Shown: one piece after another, positions 1-11,963 of the stretch
Layout of the letters: every line of letters starts with the position of its first letter
Numbering within the stretch: the stretch's first letter is position 1
DNA from: Calycina herbarum
Lineage: Eukaryota; Ascomycota; Leotiomycetes; Helotiales; Pezizellaceae
Length of the DNA: 64,000 nt
Assembly: GCA_001414485.1 (NCBI GenBank)
Contig: LLEY01000024.1
Location: forward strand, 186,001 to 250,000
Reading direction: 5' to 3'
Made by a program: the position numbers and the translations under genes
Notes under the pieces: generated by a model
The model's database searches: none
What the model saw: the letters and a program-made list of their open reading frames with translations, nothing else
Told to the model about the DNA's origin: nothing

Positions 1-1
1 A

Positions 2-844
2 ATCAGACCAACATTGCACCCTCTCCACCAGCCATCTAGCATGCTAAAGCCCTCATCAATTGGCGGCGTCCGCAGCATCTTCATTCAAACCGAGACGACT
101 CCAAATCCCGACGCCCTCAAGTTCCTACCAAACCACTCCATCCTCCCAGAAGGCGTACCAACCTTTCTCGAATACAAGACCCCCCAAGCGACTATCACCC
201 CTCCATATGCCTCACCACTGGCCGCGAGTCTGATGAGCATCGATGGTATCATAGGCGTATTCTACGGAGCGGATTTCATCACAGTAACAAAGGACGAGGA
301 AACCCCATGGCCACACATCAAGCCCGAAGTCTTCGCGCTCATCACCGAAACCATCAACTCGGGAAAGCCCATCGTAAGCGTTACCCAACGAGCCGATGGC
401 GAGGGTGTTGAAGCCGAGGAGGACAGTCTGGCATACAATCCGGATGATAGCGAAACAGTCGGTATGATCAAGGAACTTTTAGAGACTCGGGTTCGACCAC
501 AGATTCAAGGGGATGGTGGCGATATCGCATATATGGGATTCGAAGATGGATATGTAAAGTTGAAGCTTCATGGATCTTGCACTACCTGCGAGTCAAGTAC
601 CATTACATTGAATAGGGGCGTTGAGGGCATGTTGATGCATTATGTGAGTACTCTTCATTGCTAAGAGGATGAAAGGGAAAAAACTGACAAGAACTAGATT
701 CCAGAAGTGAAGGGGGTAATCCAAGTCAAGGATCCTTCGGAAGAGGTTGCAGCAGCGGAATTCGAGAAGTTCGAGCAGAAGCTATTACAACAAAAGGGGT
801 CCGATAGAATCCAAAAGCTGGCTGCTACCTACGTTTCCGCCTGA
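2..844 (+). CDS. NFU1: NFU1-like mitochondrial iron-sulfur cluster scaffold (5' partial)
   Basis: Exons 2..643 and 698..844 (54-nt intron, gtgagt..ctag). The frame is open to the left edge, so the true start may lie outside; the first ATG inside is at 41. The protein has an Nfu N-terminal domain (TETTPNPDALKFLP, LMSIDGIIGVFYGADFITVTK) followed by the NifU C-terminal domain with the cluster-binding CxxC (SCTTCES). The spliced tail continues as IPEVKGVIQVKDP. In this family the two cysteines of each subunit hold a 4Fe-4S cluster that is passed to mitochondrial targets such as lipoyl synthase and respiratory complexes. A targeting presequence, if present, lies mostly upstream of the window. Family assignment is strong; only the N-terminal end is uncertain. 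Confidence 0.93.
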
Positions 845-3800
845 AGAGCCCTCGAAAGTAAAAGAGAAGAAGCACAAAAAAGAAGAAAATACCACAAACG
901 CTCTTTCTAAATGGTCAACAGGGTAACCTTTGCGTCTAGGATGATGATGGATCTGGAAGTCGTAGGTTAGCCGGAGGAAAGATTATGGATGGGAGAAGAG
1001 CCACGACTGGAGACACTCTGTACACTAACTGGACAAGATACCCTTGGGCGCTGGAGTTTTGATTTTCATAGCAATGCAAGCTTCTGCAATTTGAGTTTCA
1101 TGGTGGCGAAGAAATGGAACCTTGTGTTTGTTGGATAGAACCGGAAGTAGCTCCGAACCTTTCTCTGGGCATGTATGTTGTTGTTGCATCTAGCCTCGAG
1201 ATTTCACTTTGAGATCTTGGGCCTTGAAGCAGTTGGCCCAATTCCTTGGCAATGAAGAAGCACATGGTTAGAGAAATCAAAACATCAGATTTTCAATTAC
1301 CGAGAGGAGTAGATGGTACTTAGGTACCAAAAGATATTGAGTCACATTCAAGATGATCCGAGGTGTTTCCTTTCGATTCATCATTCTGGCATGATAATTT
1401 GTGGACCCTGCTGCTAGAACATACGACTGCAGCATTTTTCGCCTCTGAACTCTCCCACAACCCCTCAACCCTTTTCATGTCTGTCTTTTTTTTCAGTCGA
1501 TGCGGCAGTTCAAAAACAGCGACGATCGTGTCACAAGCAGAAATTAACCAAATGAAACTGCCGTGCAGTGCAGTTTTCCCCTCTGAAATTATCCTCCTCA
1601 TCGCCTCCTTTTGATGGCAACCCTTTCTGATAGACGACTTTTACGCCCCGGCCTACGATTGGTTCCTCGATGGAGCTTCAATCGTCGATGGGCCAAGTGC
1701 AATCCAGCATCAGCGAATCACGCTGCATGAGCTGCAAACCCTTCAGCGTCGTTGCTTGCTGCAGGAGTCAAGGGGTGTGCAGCATGGGATGATCTCTGTG
1801 CCGGAACCTTGAGCAGGCAAGAGAATCCGCTCGCTCAGAGAAGTGCTGTCCGTTTCAATCAGGGAGGGACCGCAAGCGATATTTCTTACCAGGAAGCGTT
1901 GATGTTCTTTCCACCCCGAGGTCACCCCCCTTCCCAACCCCCTGTGGGTGCACCCTTGGGGGGCATCAGTGAGCACGATCGTGATGGCGCAACATGAATT
2001 TCCCGTCGGTGGTTGGTGTCGTTGTCAGCTTTGCGGAGAGGGAGGAATAAGATCATACGTATTACTTACTTTGCCGATACCAGGCTGTACTAAGTGCTAG
2101 GACAAGCTTCCCCGCAAATTTGAGCTTCAATTTCTTCATCACAGAGGTTGCAATAGGACTGTGCCGTGCGAGGTCCTCCCCTTCAAAAACTCCGTCTGGC
2201 GGCGAAGTTGATATGGGAGGGTGAAAGGTGAAGATTTATTGGATCGCTTTGCCAAAATCTGGGGAAATTTATAGTTGGAACTTGGCTGGAAGTAGTGAAG
2301 CGCATCGCGCATGCGCAAAGCCACTAGTCGACGGAACCCATTGATTGAGGCGATCGTCCCCTCTTTTCAAAAAGTCCCGGAGTCTTCCATCATGGCTGAC
2401 AGCCTTTTGCTGCACGAAGCTGATAGTTCGCTCTGTTGTACGGAGAGGAAAGTTAGCGTGCTGACCTCGTCTTGTCTTGAAATGCACTGGATGCACTTGA
2501 ACCCAGCGTCATCGTTTTCCCATGCTCCGTTTCAGAAGCATGGAGCGCGGGAGATCCGAAGTTCTGGGGACCCAGGACGATCTGTTCCAGGCGTTGTCGA
2601 CTTTCCTCTCTTTTTTCCCACGCCCTTGAAAGACCCCCGAAGACCCCTTATTCGGATAGAAAAGACAGGCAAGCGCGCGTGTGACCTCGCACCTCTGTAA
2701 TATGTTTTGCTATCGTGAGTGGTTGAAGGAGCGTCACTGTGGACCAGCTCACCAGCTCACCAGCTCTCCCCCAGGTTCGAGACGGGTATGCGCATGTCGA
2801 ATCTAGACTACCACATTTAGGAGATTTCCTGATGGTTGTTGGCTGTTGGCTGATGGCTGTTGGCTGGTGTCGGTGGCCATGGACGAGGGGTCGAACCGAA
2901 TCGAATGGAATGGGGAGAAGATATGCACGTCTGGCGATGCCTTTGCAATTGATGGATTTTGATGTGTAAAATTATAGGATATGCCCCTCACTGTTCAGTC
3001 GAGTGCCCAGCGTTCTTTGCGTCAAGGCATCATCTCGTGTGTATCATCAAATGCACGAACGGCAGCCGGACTGTATCTCCCGTACGGAGGTGTATGTACG
3101 GCGAGGAGTGGTGGTTGCGGTTGTGGTCTAGAGTATTATATTAGAGTATTATATGGTGTGGAGGAGGTACTGCTGCTTCTCCTTCTGCATGCCCTGAATG
3201 GGACCGTGTGGCTCTGCGTGAACCTGTAGAGTCGAGGTGGTGGCCGTTGACCATGGGAGTTCCATGTTGCTGCGGGTCGACGAAAAAAGAAAAAAGGACT
3301 TGCACTGAAAAGTGCGCCCCTCAAAGAACGCCCCTCGAGTTTCTGGGCTACTTTGGCCGCCGGCTACCCTTGCCATCCTTGTCTCGTCGTTTTTAGCGTG
3401 CCTCCTTAGTGGAGTAGCATGCAGCAACTCGGCTGCTACTCCTGCTACTCCTGCTACTCTACTCCTGCTACTCCTTCGTCTTGCTGGGCTTCCCCTTCCC
3501 TACTGCTTGCTCTACTCTCCACTCTCCACCTCCACCTCCACCCTCCACCCAAACTACACTACTACTGCACCTCTGCATTTGCATCTCCGCACGCCTGCTA
3601 AGGTTAACCTCCCGCTGAACAACATTTCCTCTTCTCTCCCTCCTCTCCCTCCTCTCCCCAAACCCACGACTCCCATCTGCCATTTCATCGTCAACCTCCA
3701 AATCCCGTCGATTCCAGATTCCAGATTCCATCAACCCCTCTCCGAAATTAATCCTCAGCCTGCCTGCTCCCAACGGTCGTTCCTCAGCTGCAGCCGACTT

Positions 3801-5305
3801 TCACACCTCTTCCCCCGCATGCGCCGAGTCCTCTCCTCACCACCACCTTTCCCCTTTCCCTCCACCACCTCTCACTCCTCCCAACATCGTGCGAACTTCA
3901 CCGCGCCTCTCCTCACGCTCAACAATGGGCCGCGCATAGTCTGGCCACCACAGCCTTGATTCTCGCCCGCGACGACCCTTGTACGACTTTTTTTTCTCCT
4001 TCACACGTAAACTGGGCTGGCTTTAGATATTTGGATGGGCACATAAATCAAAGATCGGACATCTTGAGACAATAGAAGGGTTTACGGTTTTCTACGGCAA
4101 TCGCGCTTTTTTCAGGTCAGTTGCGGGAATTCACTGGTCTCGTTGGCTTCGGTCTGGGAAGCCTCGGGGAAGGCATTGATGCCACCCAAACGCAAAGGCT
4201 AATTACAATCGGAAAGACAGATACCATTTTCTGTTTTAGTACGCAACATCATCTCTTTCCATCCTAATAATTCTGCACGGGTAAGTGTCCTCGTTTTTAT
4301 ATACATTCCTGCATCGAGATCAACCCCCTCGCAGCGTTAGAGCCACAAAGAAGTCTTAGCTCGAGTCTAGAACGAGTAGCCAGCCCTCTTTGACAGGAGC
4401 TATCATAATGCCTAGAAAATTTCCGCTATATTCGCTTTGTTATTTTTCCTCCCCAGTCTAAAAACCCGGGAGCTACCTCAATAACCCTGCTCTGAGTATA
4501 CATCTCAGGCAGCTCAGCTTGTCACTGAAAGTGAGGGGTTGCTCACAATAGGTACAATTGTATCCTATTATGGTCTCCGGGCGCCTCGCCAGAACAATAC
4601 CAAGCGAGCCATTATCTTGAGCAGGCAATGAGACTGACTATATAATTTACCAGACAACCCATAAACGCACGTAATTAGAAATCCTTCTCAATTGTTTCTT
4701 GCGGTTGCCACTCAACAACCCTTCCTCTCAACATCTCCCTTTGGATCTACAACAGCACCATTTGGACGTTTCTTGGCTTTCCAAGTACTCTCACTCTACA
4801 ACTACGATCCCTATCATCCTAAAACCCCACCACTTCAAATCCACCTCGCACCAATTGATCGGAAGATCGGTCTCTATTCAACCAGAGATACCTTCTCATC
4901 CTTAGTCAACACGTCTTCGACTCTTTAACTTCAAGGTTATTGGCTTGAGTCGATCTGTAAAACAGGTACGGTACGTCAAGTGGCTTAGCACTCTCGGCTC
5001 ATGTTTCCTTCATCACCTTCACTTTCCAATTCACCTAGCCATCAAGGTCGTTTGTACTTGCGTTCTTGCCCTTGATGGTACCACCGGTTCCACTTGCCGC
5101 TATTCACCTCACATGACCCCTCTCAATAGCAAACAACCTCTGTGCCTTGGATACATTCACAACTCTTCTTCCTTAATCATCACATCCGTCATATCTCAAG
5201 CTAATAGATCTCAGCATCCAATACAACAGAACTAGAAAGCAGAATAATCGCCCTGTACACATTACCGACTCAATCATCCATCTCCTTCCTCTCTCCAAGA
5301 ACACG
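845..5305. other. 4.4-kb gene-poor region, probable long leader/promoter of the PSP1-domain gene
   Basis: No convincing gene on either strand. Open frames here are short or low-complexity. The longest, about 215 codons at 3312..3959 on the plus strand, reads Leu/Pro/Ser/Thr-rich because the DNA is a pyrimidine run. From about 3400 to 5300 the plus strand is strongly C/T-rich, as in fungal core promoters and 5' leaders. A gtaagt donor-like site at 4280 suggests the leader may be spliced. Several AUGs (for example 4692 and 4945) would act as upstream ORFs if they are transcribed. Transcript evidence would be needed to place the start site. Confidence 0.5.
3419..3480 (+). repeat. Imperfect CTACTCCTG-type triplet repeat
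   Basis: Short tandem run of ctgctactc/ctactcctg units in a pyrimidine-rich tract, inside the inferred upstream region of the PSP1-domain gene. It is the source of the spurious Leu/Ser/Thr-rich open frame here. Confidence 0.7.
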
Positions 5306-8109
5306 ATGAGTTCCGGAGGCTCCAAACTCGGCTCTGGCGTGGGTAAACCCGCACAATCGGCAGCATCATCTATGACCTCGAGCAACCCATCAATCCTTCT
5401 TGACAAATTTAATGGACGTCGCTCAACTCCGGACTCAGAAGCATTGGCAAGCTCTGATGACGAAGGCGACCGACATGATCAGACTCAACCAACAATTCCA
5501 CCCCACAAGCCAACTCGACGCGCTTCGTGGCTAAATGATACCACTCAGTCTGCTGCCCAACCTCGTAAGGGATCGTTCGCAAGTAGCTCCATGTCACCCA
5601 CAACCTCGCATCCCACCACCCCTTCGGCTGCTGACTCCAACACGACTTGGAACACTCACTCCCAAACAAATGCTAGTGTAGGTCGAGGCCACCCCAATTC
5701 CAGCTCATTTCCTTGGGGAAGTGGTATATGGACCAACGAGTCACGCAAAGAGCCTCCTTCACGATTGACGGAAGTTCTACCATCGCCTACTTCCATGTAT
5801 CCCCCAGGATCGGCAGGCAATGGCTACTTTGGGAACGATCTAATGAACAACCAGCAAAATCCCCAACCTAATCAAACCATTCCATTTGCGATCCCACTGC
5901 ACCCAACTCCAAAGACCTATCGATCTCAGTCATATTCAGTTGGCCAGCTCGATCCAGAGTCGCCAGCATCTGCTGTCCCAACTTCGACTGCTCCATCTGC
6001 TGGTGGTCGAGGAAGAACACTCCCACATTCCGGTCTTCAACATCGCCCATCACGACCAAGTATGTTAAGTGAGATGTCGAATGAAGGTGGTTTGGGTAAG
6101 TTGAAGGAAGTCGAAGACGATGACGACGAAAGCACGAATGGATCTAACCACGGAGTTACCTTGCAATCCAACGAAGCCAAGACCATTGAAATGCTAGCCC
6201 GAGAGAATGCAATCCTTCGCCAGCAGCAATATCATAATGCACGTGTTCGACCTCGCTCCTCCACAGGCAGTGCTTTTGGTTTGAGTGGTGCGTACGGTTT
6301 GCAAGAGACTTTGCCGGAGGAGTCCGATTATGCAATTGATGAGCTCGAGGAGATCAATGAGCTTCAGGAGATGGCGTCAAAGGGACTCCCTGTTCGCAGA
6401 ATGAGTGAGTATGGTGCTACTGGCCAGCCAAGAGTTCCCCCTTACATGTCTTTGGAGAACCGAAAGTTGGAGAATGTCAAGAAGGCCTATTGGCAAAGCT
6501 CGCTCGGATTTGGTGGATTGGGCGATATCCCACAGAGTAGACGCCACTCTTTCGCCGACGTTCCCACGCGACATGGCTCAGTCAGTTCGGCGGGTGATCC
6601 TATGTCTGCTCACGAAAACAGCTTGCAAGATATGGCATCGAATGGCAGATATCAGGAGGGAGCTGGTTACTCTCTGAATGATCATGGTGAGCAAACCTTT
6701 GATACTTCTCGTCGAGCATCTCTTTATGGGCAAAAGTTGGGCCAAATTGCAGAAGAGTCGTCATTAAAAGCAAGTTATTTACATGATCAACCAACAGCTG
6801 CGTCTTATTTCGGTTCGCTTTCCACTGTACCTCGAAATGCGGATCAATACGGATCGAACAATTACCAATCCCCAGTCTATCCTTACGGAGCCGCGGGCCA
6901 ATTTGGTGGTGGGCGAGCCCCTTCCCCGCACCGAAGCATGTATGGTGTGCCACAGCCTCGCCATAATCAACGTCTCTTCATTGTTCTCTTCAAATGCTCC
7001 CGAGCAGATGTTTTCTATGTCCAGGAGGGAACCGGCTTATCAGTAAAACCAGGCGATCTGGTCATTGTTGAAGCGGATCGTGGAACTGATCTCGGAACTG
7101 TCGCCAAGGACGACGTCGACTGGGCCGAAGCCAAGGAGCTGAAGGAACATTATGCTGAGGAGCATTACAAGTGGTTGATGATGTATTCCCAAGGTGCTGC
7201 AGGTACTGCAGATGGCACCGGTGCTGGACTTATGGCCGCCTCTAATGGTCTCCAAGGAAGTGCTATTGGTGGAATGGGACCTCCAAACCAACACGGAATG
7301 CAAGAGCCCAATCCTGGCGAAATGAAACCAAAGATCATCAAGCGACTTGCTCAAAATCATGAGATTCAAGCACTTCGCGACAAAGAAGGAAACGAGGCAA
7401 AGGCAAAGCGCGTCTGTATGCAAAAGGTCAAGGAGCACGGTCTTCATATGGAGATTCTTGATGCCGAATTCCAAATGTAAGTTTTCTCATCAAATGCTTC
7501 GCATACTTTACTGACTTTTCAACCAGGGATTGGAAGAAGTTGACCTTCTACTATTTCGCCGATGCTTACATCAATTTCAATTCACTCGTCACAGATCTGT
7601 TCAAGGTTTACAAGACTAGAATCTGGATGTCTGCTATCAATCCCGCCTCGTTCGCTAGCCCTTCACTTGGTCTCCAAGCACCCAGTGGTATTGGTCCGGG
7701 AGCTGTTGGTGTCACTCGCAGTACCCAGCCTGAGCGTCGTGGCCCTCAGCCTGAGCCAGCGCCATTCGCAAATGTGCCAAGCAGCCGCAATTACCCAGGC
7801 GCATTTCCACAATCGTTCGGTGCTGCTGGTATTGAGCGTGGCTCTCTTCCACAGACTGCGTTCCAGCCTTCTGGCTACGCTTACGGCGGATACTCCCCAT
7901 TTGGAGTTGCCCCACGTAACAACGCTCTCTCGCCAAGTGGATACGCTCCAATGGACAACTATCAATCCTTCGGTGGAAACGACTTGGCAAGATTCCCGTC
8001 TCCTCACGGAGCTACGCCACATGAAGGTGATTATGCTCGGTCACACATGGCCGCGCCAGGTGAAGCCTGGATTGGCAACTTCCAGGGCCTTTCCTTAAAT
8101 AGCCGCTAA
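5306..8109 (+). CDS. PSP1 C-terminal domain protein
   Basis: Exons 5306..7476 and 7527..8109 (50-nt intron, gtaagt..ccag) give 917 aa. The first about 540 residues are Ser/Pro/Gln-rich and look disordered, with many R-R-x-S sites (RRASW, SRRHS, SRRAS) typical of basophilic kinase targets. The conserved PSP1 domain starts near LFIVLFKCSRADVFYVQEGTGLSVKPGDLVIVEADRG (about residues 560-600). It runs across the splice junction through KIIKRLAQNHEIQALRDKEGNEAKAKRVCMQKVKEHGLHMEILDAEFQMDWKKLTFYYFADAYINF. Yeast PSP1 is a suppressor of DNA polymerase mutations; the same domain occurs in bacterial and trypanosomatid PSP1-like proteins. The molecular role in filamentous fungi is not established. The tail after the domain is Gly/Ser/Pro-rich. 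Confidence 0.88.
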
Positions 8110-9585
8110 ATTTTCATTGAGAGATGGATACTGATGTCAAACGAGGTATATCATTCGGATCTTTCAGTTTGCTCTTCTCATTTCCAAATCATTCTTCATA
8201 TACCCGTTGGAGTCTGATACTGGATATGAGTCTCCCTCGTTTACATCTTTCGACCATCTCGATTCTCACCCTGGTTCGGCATGCCGTTCCTACCGCAGAT
8301 TAGACTTGGATGAGGAGCGCACCGGGTGCACTCTTTTTTCTCCATCACGACTTTAGAGGATAGCCCAGCCGTCTTTTTGAGAGCAGAAAGAAGTTGGGAA
8401 CGTTGACGATTTACCATCAAAAAATTTGGGGGACGGGGATCATTTGTTTTCACATGCACCAAAAAATTCCAACTTTTCTTTTCTTCTGTTGTTTTTACTA
8501 TGGGCAAGGGCAAAGGGTTAGGAAATATGGGGGTGTTTTGATTTTGATTTTTTTTTCTCTTTCCTGAGATCTTGAGTCCCTTTCGCGCATCCAAAGACAA
8601 CCAAACAACCGCTGGCGTTTTATTACTTTTTTTGTTTTCACACACAACTTCTTCCTTTTTACGAACGACGAAATCACACACACACATTTAACGAAAAAAT
8701 GGAAAAATTCACATATCGAGAGAGCGATCCCCCTTGCAAGAGCGATAGACAGATTTGCACATACCTTTCGGGGGTTTGAGGTTGTAGCGGGCAAGATTTT
8801 CACTTTCCAAGGGGTCTGTATTTATCGATGGAGAGAAGTTTGTATGTATGAGGGAGAGAGAAACTTCTTTCTTGAGATTTTTATGGCCTCTTTTTCAATT
8901 TTACGGGATTGAGGGAAGAATATTTGTGGATACCTTGCTTGGCTTTTTCATGGACCGAGAACAGCCCCCCCTTTGTAGAGGAGAGAGGAACGATGGGGGT
9001 TAGGAATGACTGACTGCGGGATGGGAGAAAGGGGTTAATTTGTTGACACACACTGGGATAGCTACGTAGGTTACGAGAATAAAAGATACAATATCCGTCC
9101 AGAATGAATTTTAAGTGCCTTGCTTGCTTTGGTGATTTTTTGACTTTCTGAATTTTGGGTGGAAGCGGCTAACCTGGCAAAATCTCTTGATGTCGCCATG
9201 TTGTTATTCCGCAGAGGACTTGAAGCCAACAATTCCTCTTCTCGCTGGGGCCATGGTAAAGTCAACTCTTATGTTGCTTTCGAACCGCACTTGCCGTCCA
9301 TTAAACAGGAGCGGGGTGGGTGACGACCTCAAATCGCTTCTCGCCAGAGTTACCACAACCCGTAGTCGTCATTGCAATTTTGACGAAACGGGATTTCGTA
9401 AAAGGGAAAAGTGGAATTAGGTACCTCAAGGTTAGTCGTTGGTTGACAAGGCCGGGCGTGAAATCTCTACCTGGAACCTTTTGATGTGCGACTTTCGACT
9501 TTCGATGAGGGGGGGGTAGGGGGGGAGATTCGCTTTCTCGATGTAAGTAAGGGAGGGTTCTTTCTTTCCAAGTTCCGCGAAGCAC

Positions 9586-9742
9586 ATACATACATACATG
9601 CTTTACTTGGGATTGTCATTGTCATTGTCATTGTCATTGTGATTGTTCGAGAAATCAATCAGCACGGGGTTTTGTTTAGGTCAAGAGTGTGAGGTGGTGA
9701 AAGCTATAACATAACATAACTTAACTTAACTTAACTTAACTT
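9586..9742. repeat. Clustered microsatellites (CATA, CATTGT, AACTT)
   Basis: Three adjacent tandem runs: a CATA run at 9586-9600, a six-base ATTGTC run at 9611-9645, and a five-base TTAAC/AACTT run at 9709-9742. They lie in intergenic DNA with no conserved coding potential. Confidence 0.85.
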
Positions 9743-10269
9743 GCCTGCCCTGAAGAATACTGGAAGGAAGGAAAGATTAATACTACTAGGTATAACAAAC
9801 CGTTCCGTGATGATAAATTATACCCCGAGCGAAGAGTAGCGCGTTCCTACTTCGCGCCACGGGAGTGCTGAGAAAGTGTATAATCACGACATCTCATATA
9901 TACTAAAAGTCCGAAACAACTAAAACTAAACTAAAGCACAAAACAGACTTCGCAAAGCGCAAAGCGCAAATTGCAAAGTGTTACCTTTTGATAAGTAGGA
10001 AATAGAATTATTTTTTAAAAGTTAAACTCTTTCTCTCTCTCTTTTTTTATATATATATAAATGCTATCCTATCCTACGCTTATAAAGAAATCTATCTACA
10101 TTAAGCACATATAACAGATAATAGTAACCAACAGGCGAATCAGAGAGTAAGAATAGTAGGCATCACGTACGTAATCGGCTTTTCGAGAGAGTCAATTTTA
10201 AGAATTGTAGTACTAGCGTATCTACGTATATCCTCAGTATTATATTACTTCCTCACTATTACTTCTAGA

Positions 10270-10338
10270 TAAACAAGAGAGAAAGATAGAAAGAGAGAAA
10301 GAGAGGAGAAGAGAAAGGGAGAGAAGGGAAAGAGGGGA
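10270..10338 (+). repeat. Purine-only (GA-rich) tract
   Basis: About 70 bases almost entirely G and A (gagaaagat, agagagaaagagaggagaag, ending agagggg). Such tracts can adopt triplex structures, but no function is implied here. Confidence 0.7.
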
Positions 10339-10497
10339 ATGTTTACTTAAACTCCCCTTACCTACGCTGGGAAAAACTTTCCTCTATAATGTTTGCTTAC
10401 TCTCTTACTCTCTTAACCCCTTCTATGCTCTCTTATATATATAAGGAAAGAATATTCTCCTACCCCCTCCCTTTTTTAGCTCAGGGGCAGAAGAGGA

Positions 10498-10650
10498 AGA
10501 ATAAGAGAATAAGAGAATAAGAGAATAAGAGAATAAGAGAATAAGAGAATAAGAGAATAAGAGAATAAGAGAATAAGAGAATAAGAGAATAAGAGAATAA
10601 GAGAATAAGAGAATAAGAGAATAAGATAATAAGATAATAAGAAAATAAGT
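10498..10650 (+). repeat. 8-bp minisatellite (AATAAGAG)n
   Basis: At least 15 near-perfect units of AATAAGAG from 10501 to 10620, then degenerating to aataagat units. The minus strand is open through the array and would encode a repetitive hydrophobic Leu/Ile/Ser/Phe peptide. That is a by-product of an 8-bp unit repeating in register every 24 bases, not a gene. Confidence 0.9.
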
Positions 10651-10721
10651 AGACAGCAAGTAAGGGATCATTTCTTAGGTAATAATTCTTAAGTTCTCCT
10701 TTAGCTTTAAATACTTGACTT

Positions 10722-10785
10722 TTACGATTTACAATTTACAATTTACAATTTACGATTTACAATTTATGATTTGCAATTTATGATT
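10722..10785 (+). repeat. AATTTAC-type tandem repeat
   Basis: Seven-base units (aatttac, with gatttac and aatttat variants) repeated about eight times directly downstream of the 8-bp minisatellite. Confidence 0.75.
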
Positions 10786-11046
10786 AAGTTGTTCCTGGCT
10801 TTTGCTATATATGAGATGCCGTAACAATGCAGCACCAGTAAAATCCGTCCGAGGCGCAAGCAAGAGCTTTCAGTAAGTGGGTGATGGTGATGAGAACCAA
10901 GTATCATATTTAAGGCTGTTCTGTCCAAAAGATTTAAACCGAAAAAGGAAGGCCGGAAGAGAAAGAGAAATACAACTACCCAAATCTTAGGAAGGCATAC
11001 TCCTTCCTCCTCGAGTCCTCGATACAGACAAACACCGCTTAAGGTA

Positions 11047-11066
11047 TCATCCATCCATCCATCCAC
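11047..11066 (+). repeat. (CATC)n microsatellite
   Basis: About five tetranucleotide units. A similar run lies at 11764-11790 in the same intergenic region. Confidence 0.8.
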
Positions 11067-11097
11067 TCTCTCTGTTATATATGGAAGGAATACTAGA

Positions 11098-11340
11098 GGG
11101 GGTACAAGCATTCGTAGGACACCACCCTATTCCACACCAAGAAGGATAGCAAGCAGCAAGCTAAACAACTAGTTCCACGTAAATAAAAATTGAGATGACT
11201 GTAAACTTACTCTAGTATCTTCATAAGAGTAGGTTAGAGTTATTAAAAGTAAGTCGCGTTTTGAAATGAATAAATCAAAGTAGTAAACGTCCATTTTGGG
11301 CGTAAAGTGTACAGACTGTCCTACGAATGCTTGTACCCCC
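11098..11340. repeat. 24-bp perfect inverted repeat around a 195-bp core
   Basis: Positions 11098-11121 (GGGGGTACAAGCATTCGTAG..) are the exact reverse complement of 11317-11340 (TGTCCTACGAATGCTTGTAC..). No coding potential is seen between the arms and no clear target-site duplication was found. It could be a small foldback or MITE remnant or a local inverted duplication. Confidence 0.75.
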
Positions 11341-11763
11341 TGGTGGAATGCGTCCTACATTGGTTTCTCTAACACATACCCCCCTCATACTTACTGTCCT
11401 CCTTTCCTCAATCTCGCGGGAACGTTCATTTACCAAAGTTCTTTACTAGCATATCAGGAGGCGGTCAGCCGTCGCGTCCCGCTCATTCACTAGGAATCCG
11501 GGGAAAAACAAGTCTACTGTCAAACCACTGGAGGTCTATTCACCCCTAAATCTGCAACCAAGAAACGGAACGGGTCTGATTATTAGCTTCATCTCCCAGA
11601 CTCTCTTCGCTCATTAGAATATCAAATTCCATCTGCTGCTTGATCCACAAAAACACAAAAAAAGTAATAATCATCGATTTATAATTCCCCTTATTCACAA
11701 ACAGCACCCACTCTAAAGAAGCGAATTTCACTCTCTCCCTCACTCGCATAGTACTATGCACCA

Positions 11764-11790
11764 GTCCATCCATCCATCCATCCATCCATA
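11764..11790 (+). repeat. (CATC)n microsatellite
   Basis: About six units of ccat in otherwise non-coding sequence. Confidence 0.8.
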
Positions 11791-11963
11791 AAAAAGACTT
11801 CTTCAAAAAAACGATCCATAACCATCCTGCCAGTGAAACCCCCGTCCAAGTTATACCACCCAATTCACTCCAAACAATTCATGTTCCGAAATGCAAATGC
11901 TACGCCTGAGAAAGATGAGTTGAAAAAACTGGCTTCGCGCCTCGAGGAAAGAATATGTCAAGA

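Larger units (their letters stand above)
8110..11963. other. 3.8-kb gene-poor, microsatellite-rich intergenic region
   Basis: No gene recognised. It holds the 3' ends of the convergent neighbours (PSP1-domain gene on plus, GID1-like gene on minus) and many simple repeats: an alternating CA stretch near 8676, CATTGT units, AACTT units, an 8-bp minisatellite, ATTTAC units, two CATC runs, a purine block at 10270-10338, and one long inverted repeat (11098/11317). AT content rises between 9900 and 10800. Open frames on either strand are repeat-derived. Confidence 0.7.

Noticed and set aside
3312..3959. 215-codon plus-strand open frame with a hydrophobic start
   Set aside because: The DNA is a pyrimidine-rich repeat tract, the peptide is low-complexity Leu/Pro/Ser/Thr, and it lies in the probable leader of the PSP1-domain gene.
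8241..8803. Two overlapping minus-strand open frames of 148 and 101 codons downstream of the PSP1-domain gene
   Set aside because: Lys/Pro/Asn-rich random composition, no domain, no plausible promoter; they overlap the expected 3' UTR of the PSP1-domain gene.
10423..10671. 82-codon minus-strand open frame of repeated hydrophobic residues
   Set aside because: Entirely a product of the 8-bp minisatellite, which repeats in reading register every 24 bases.
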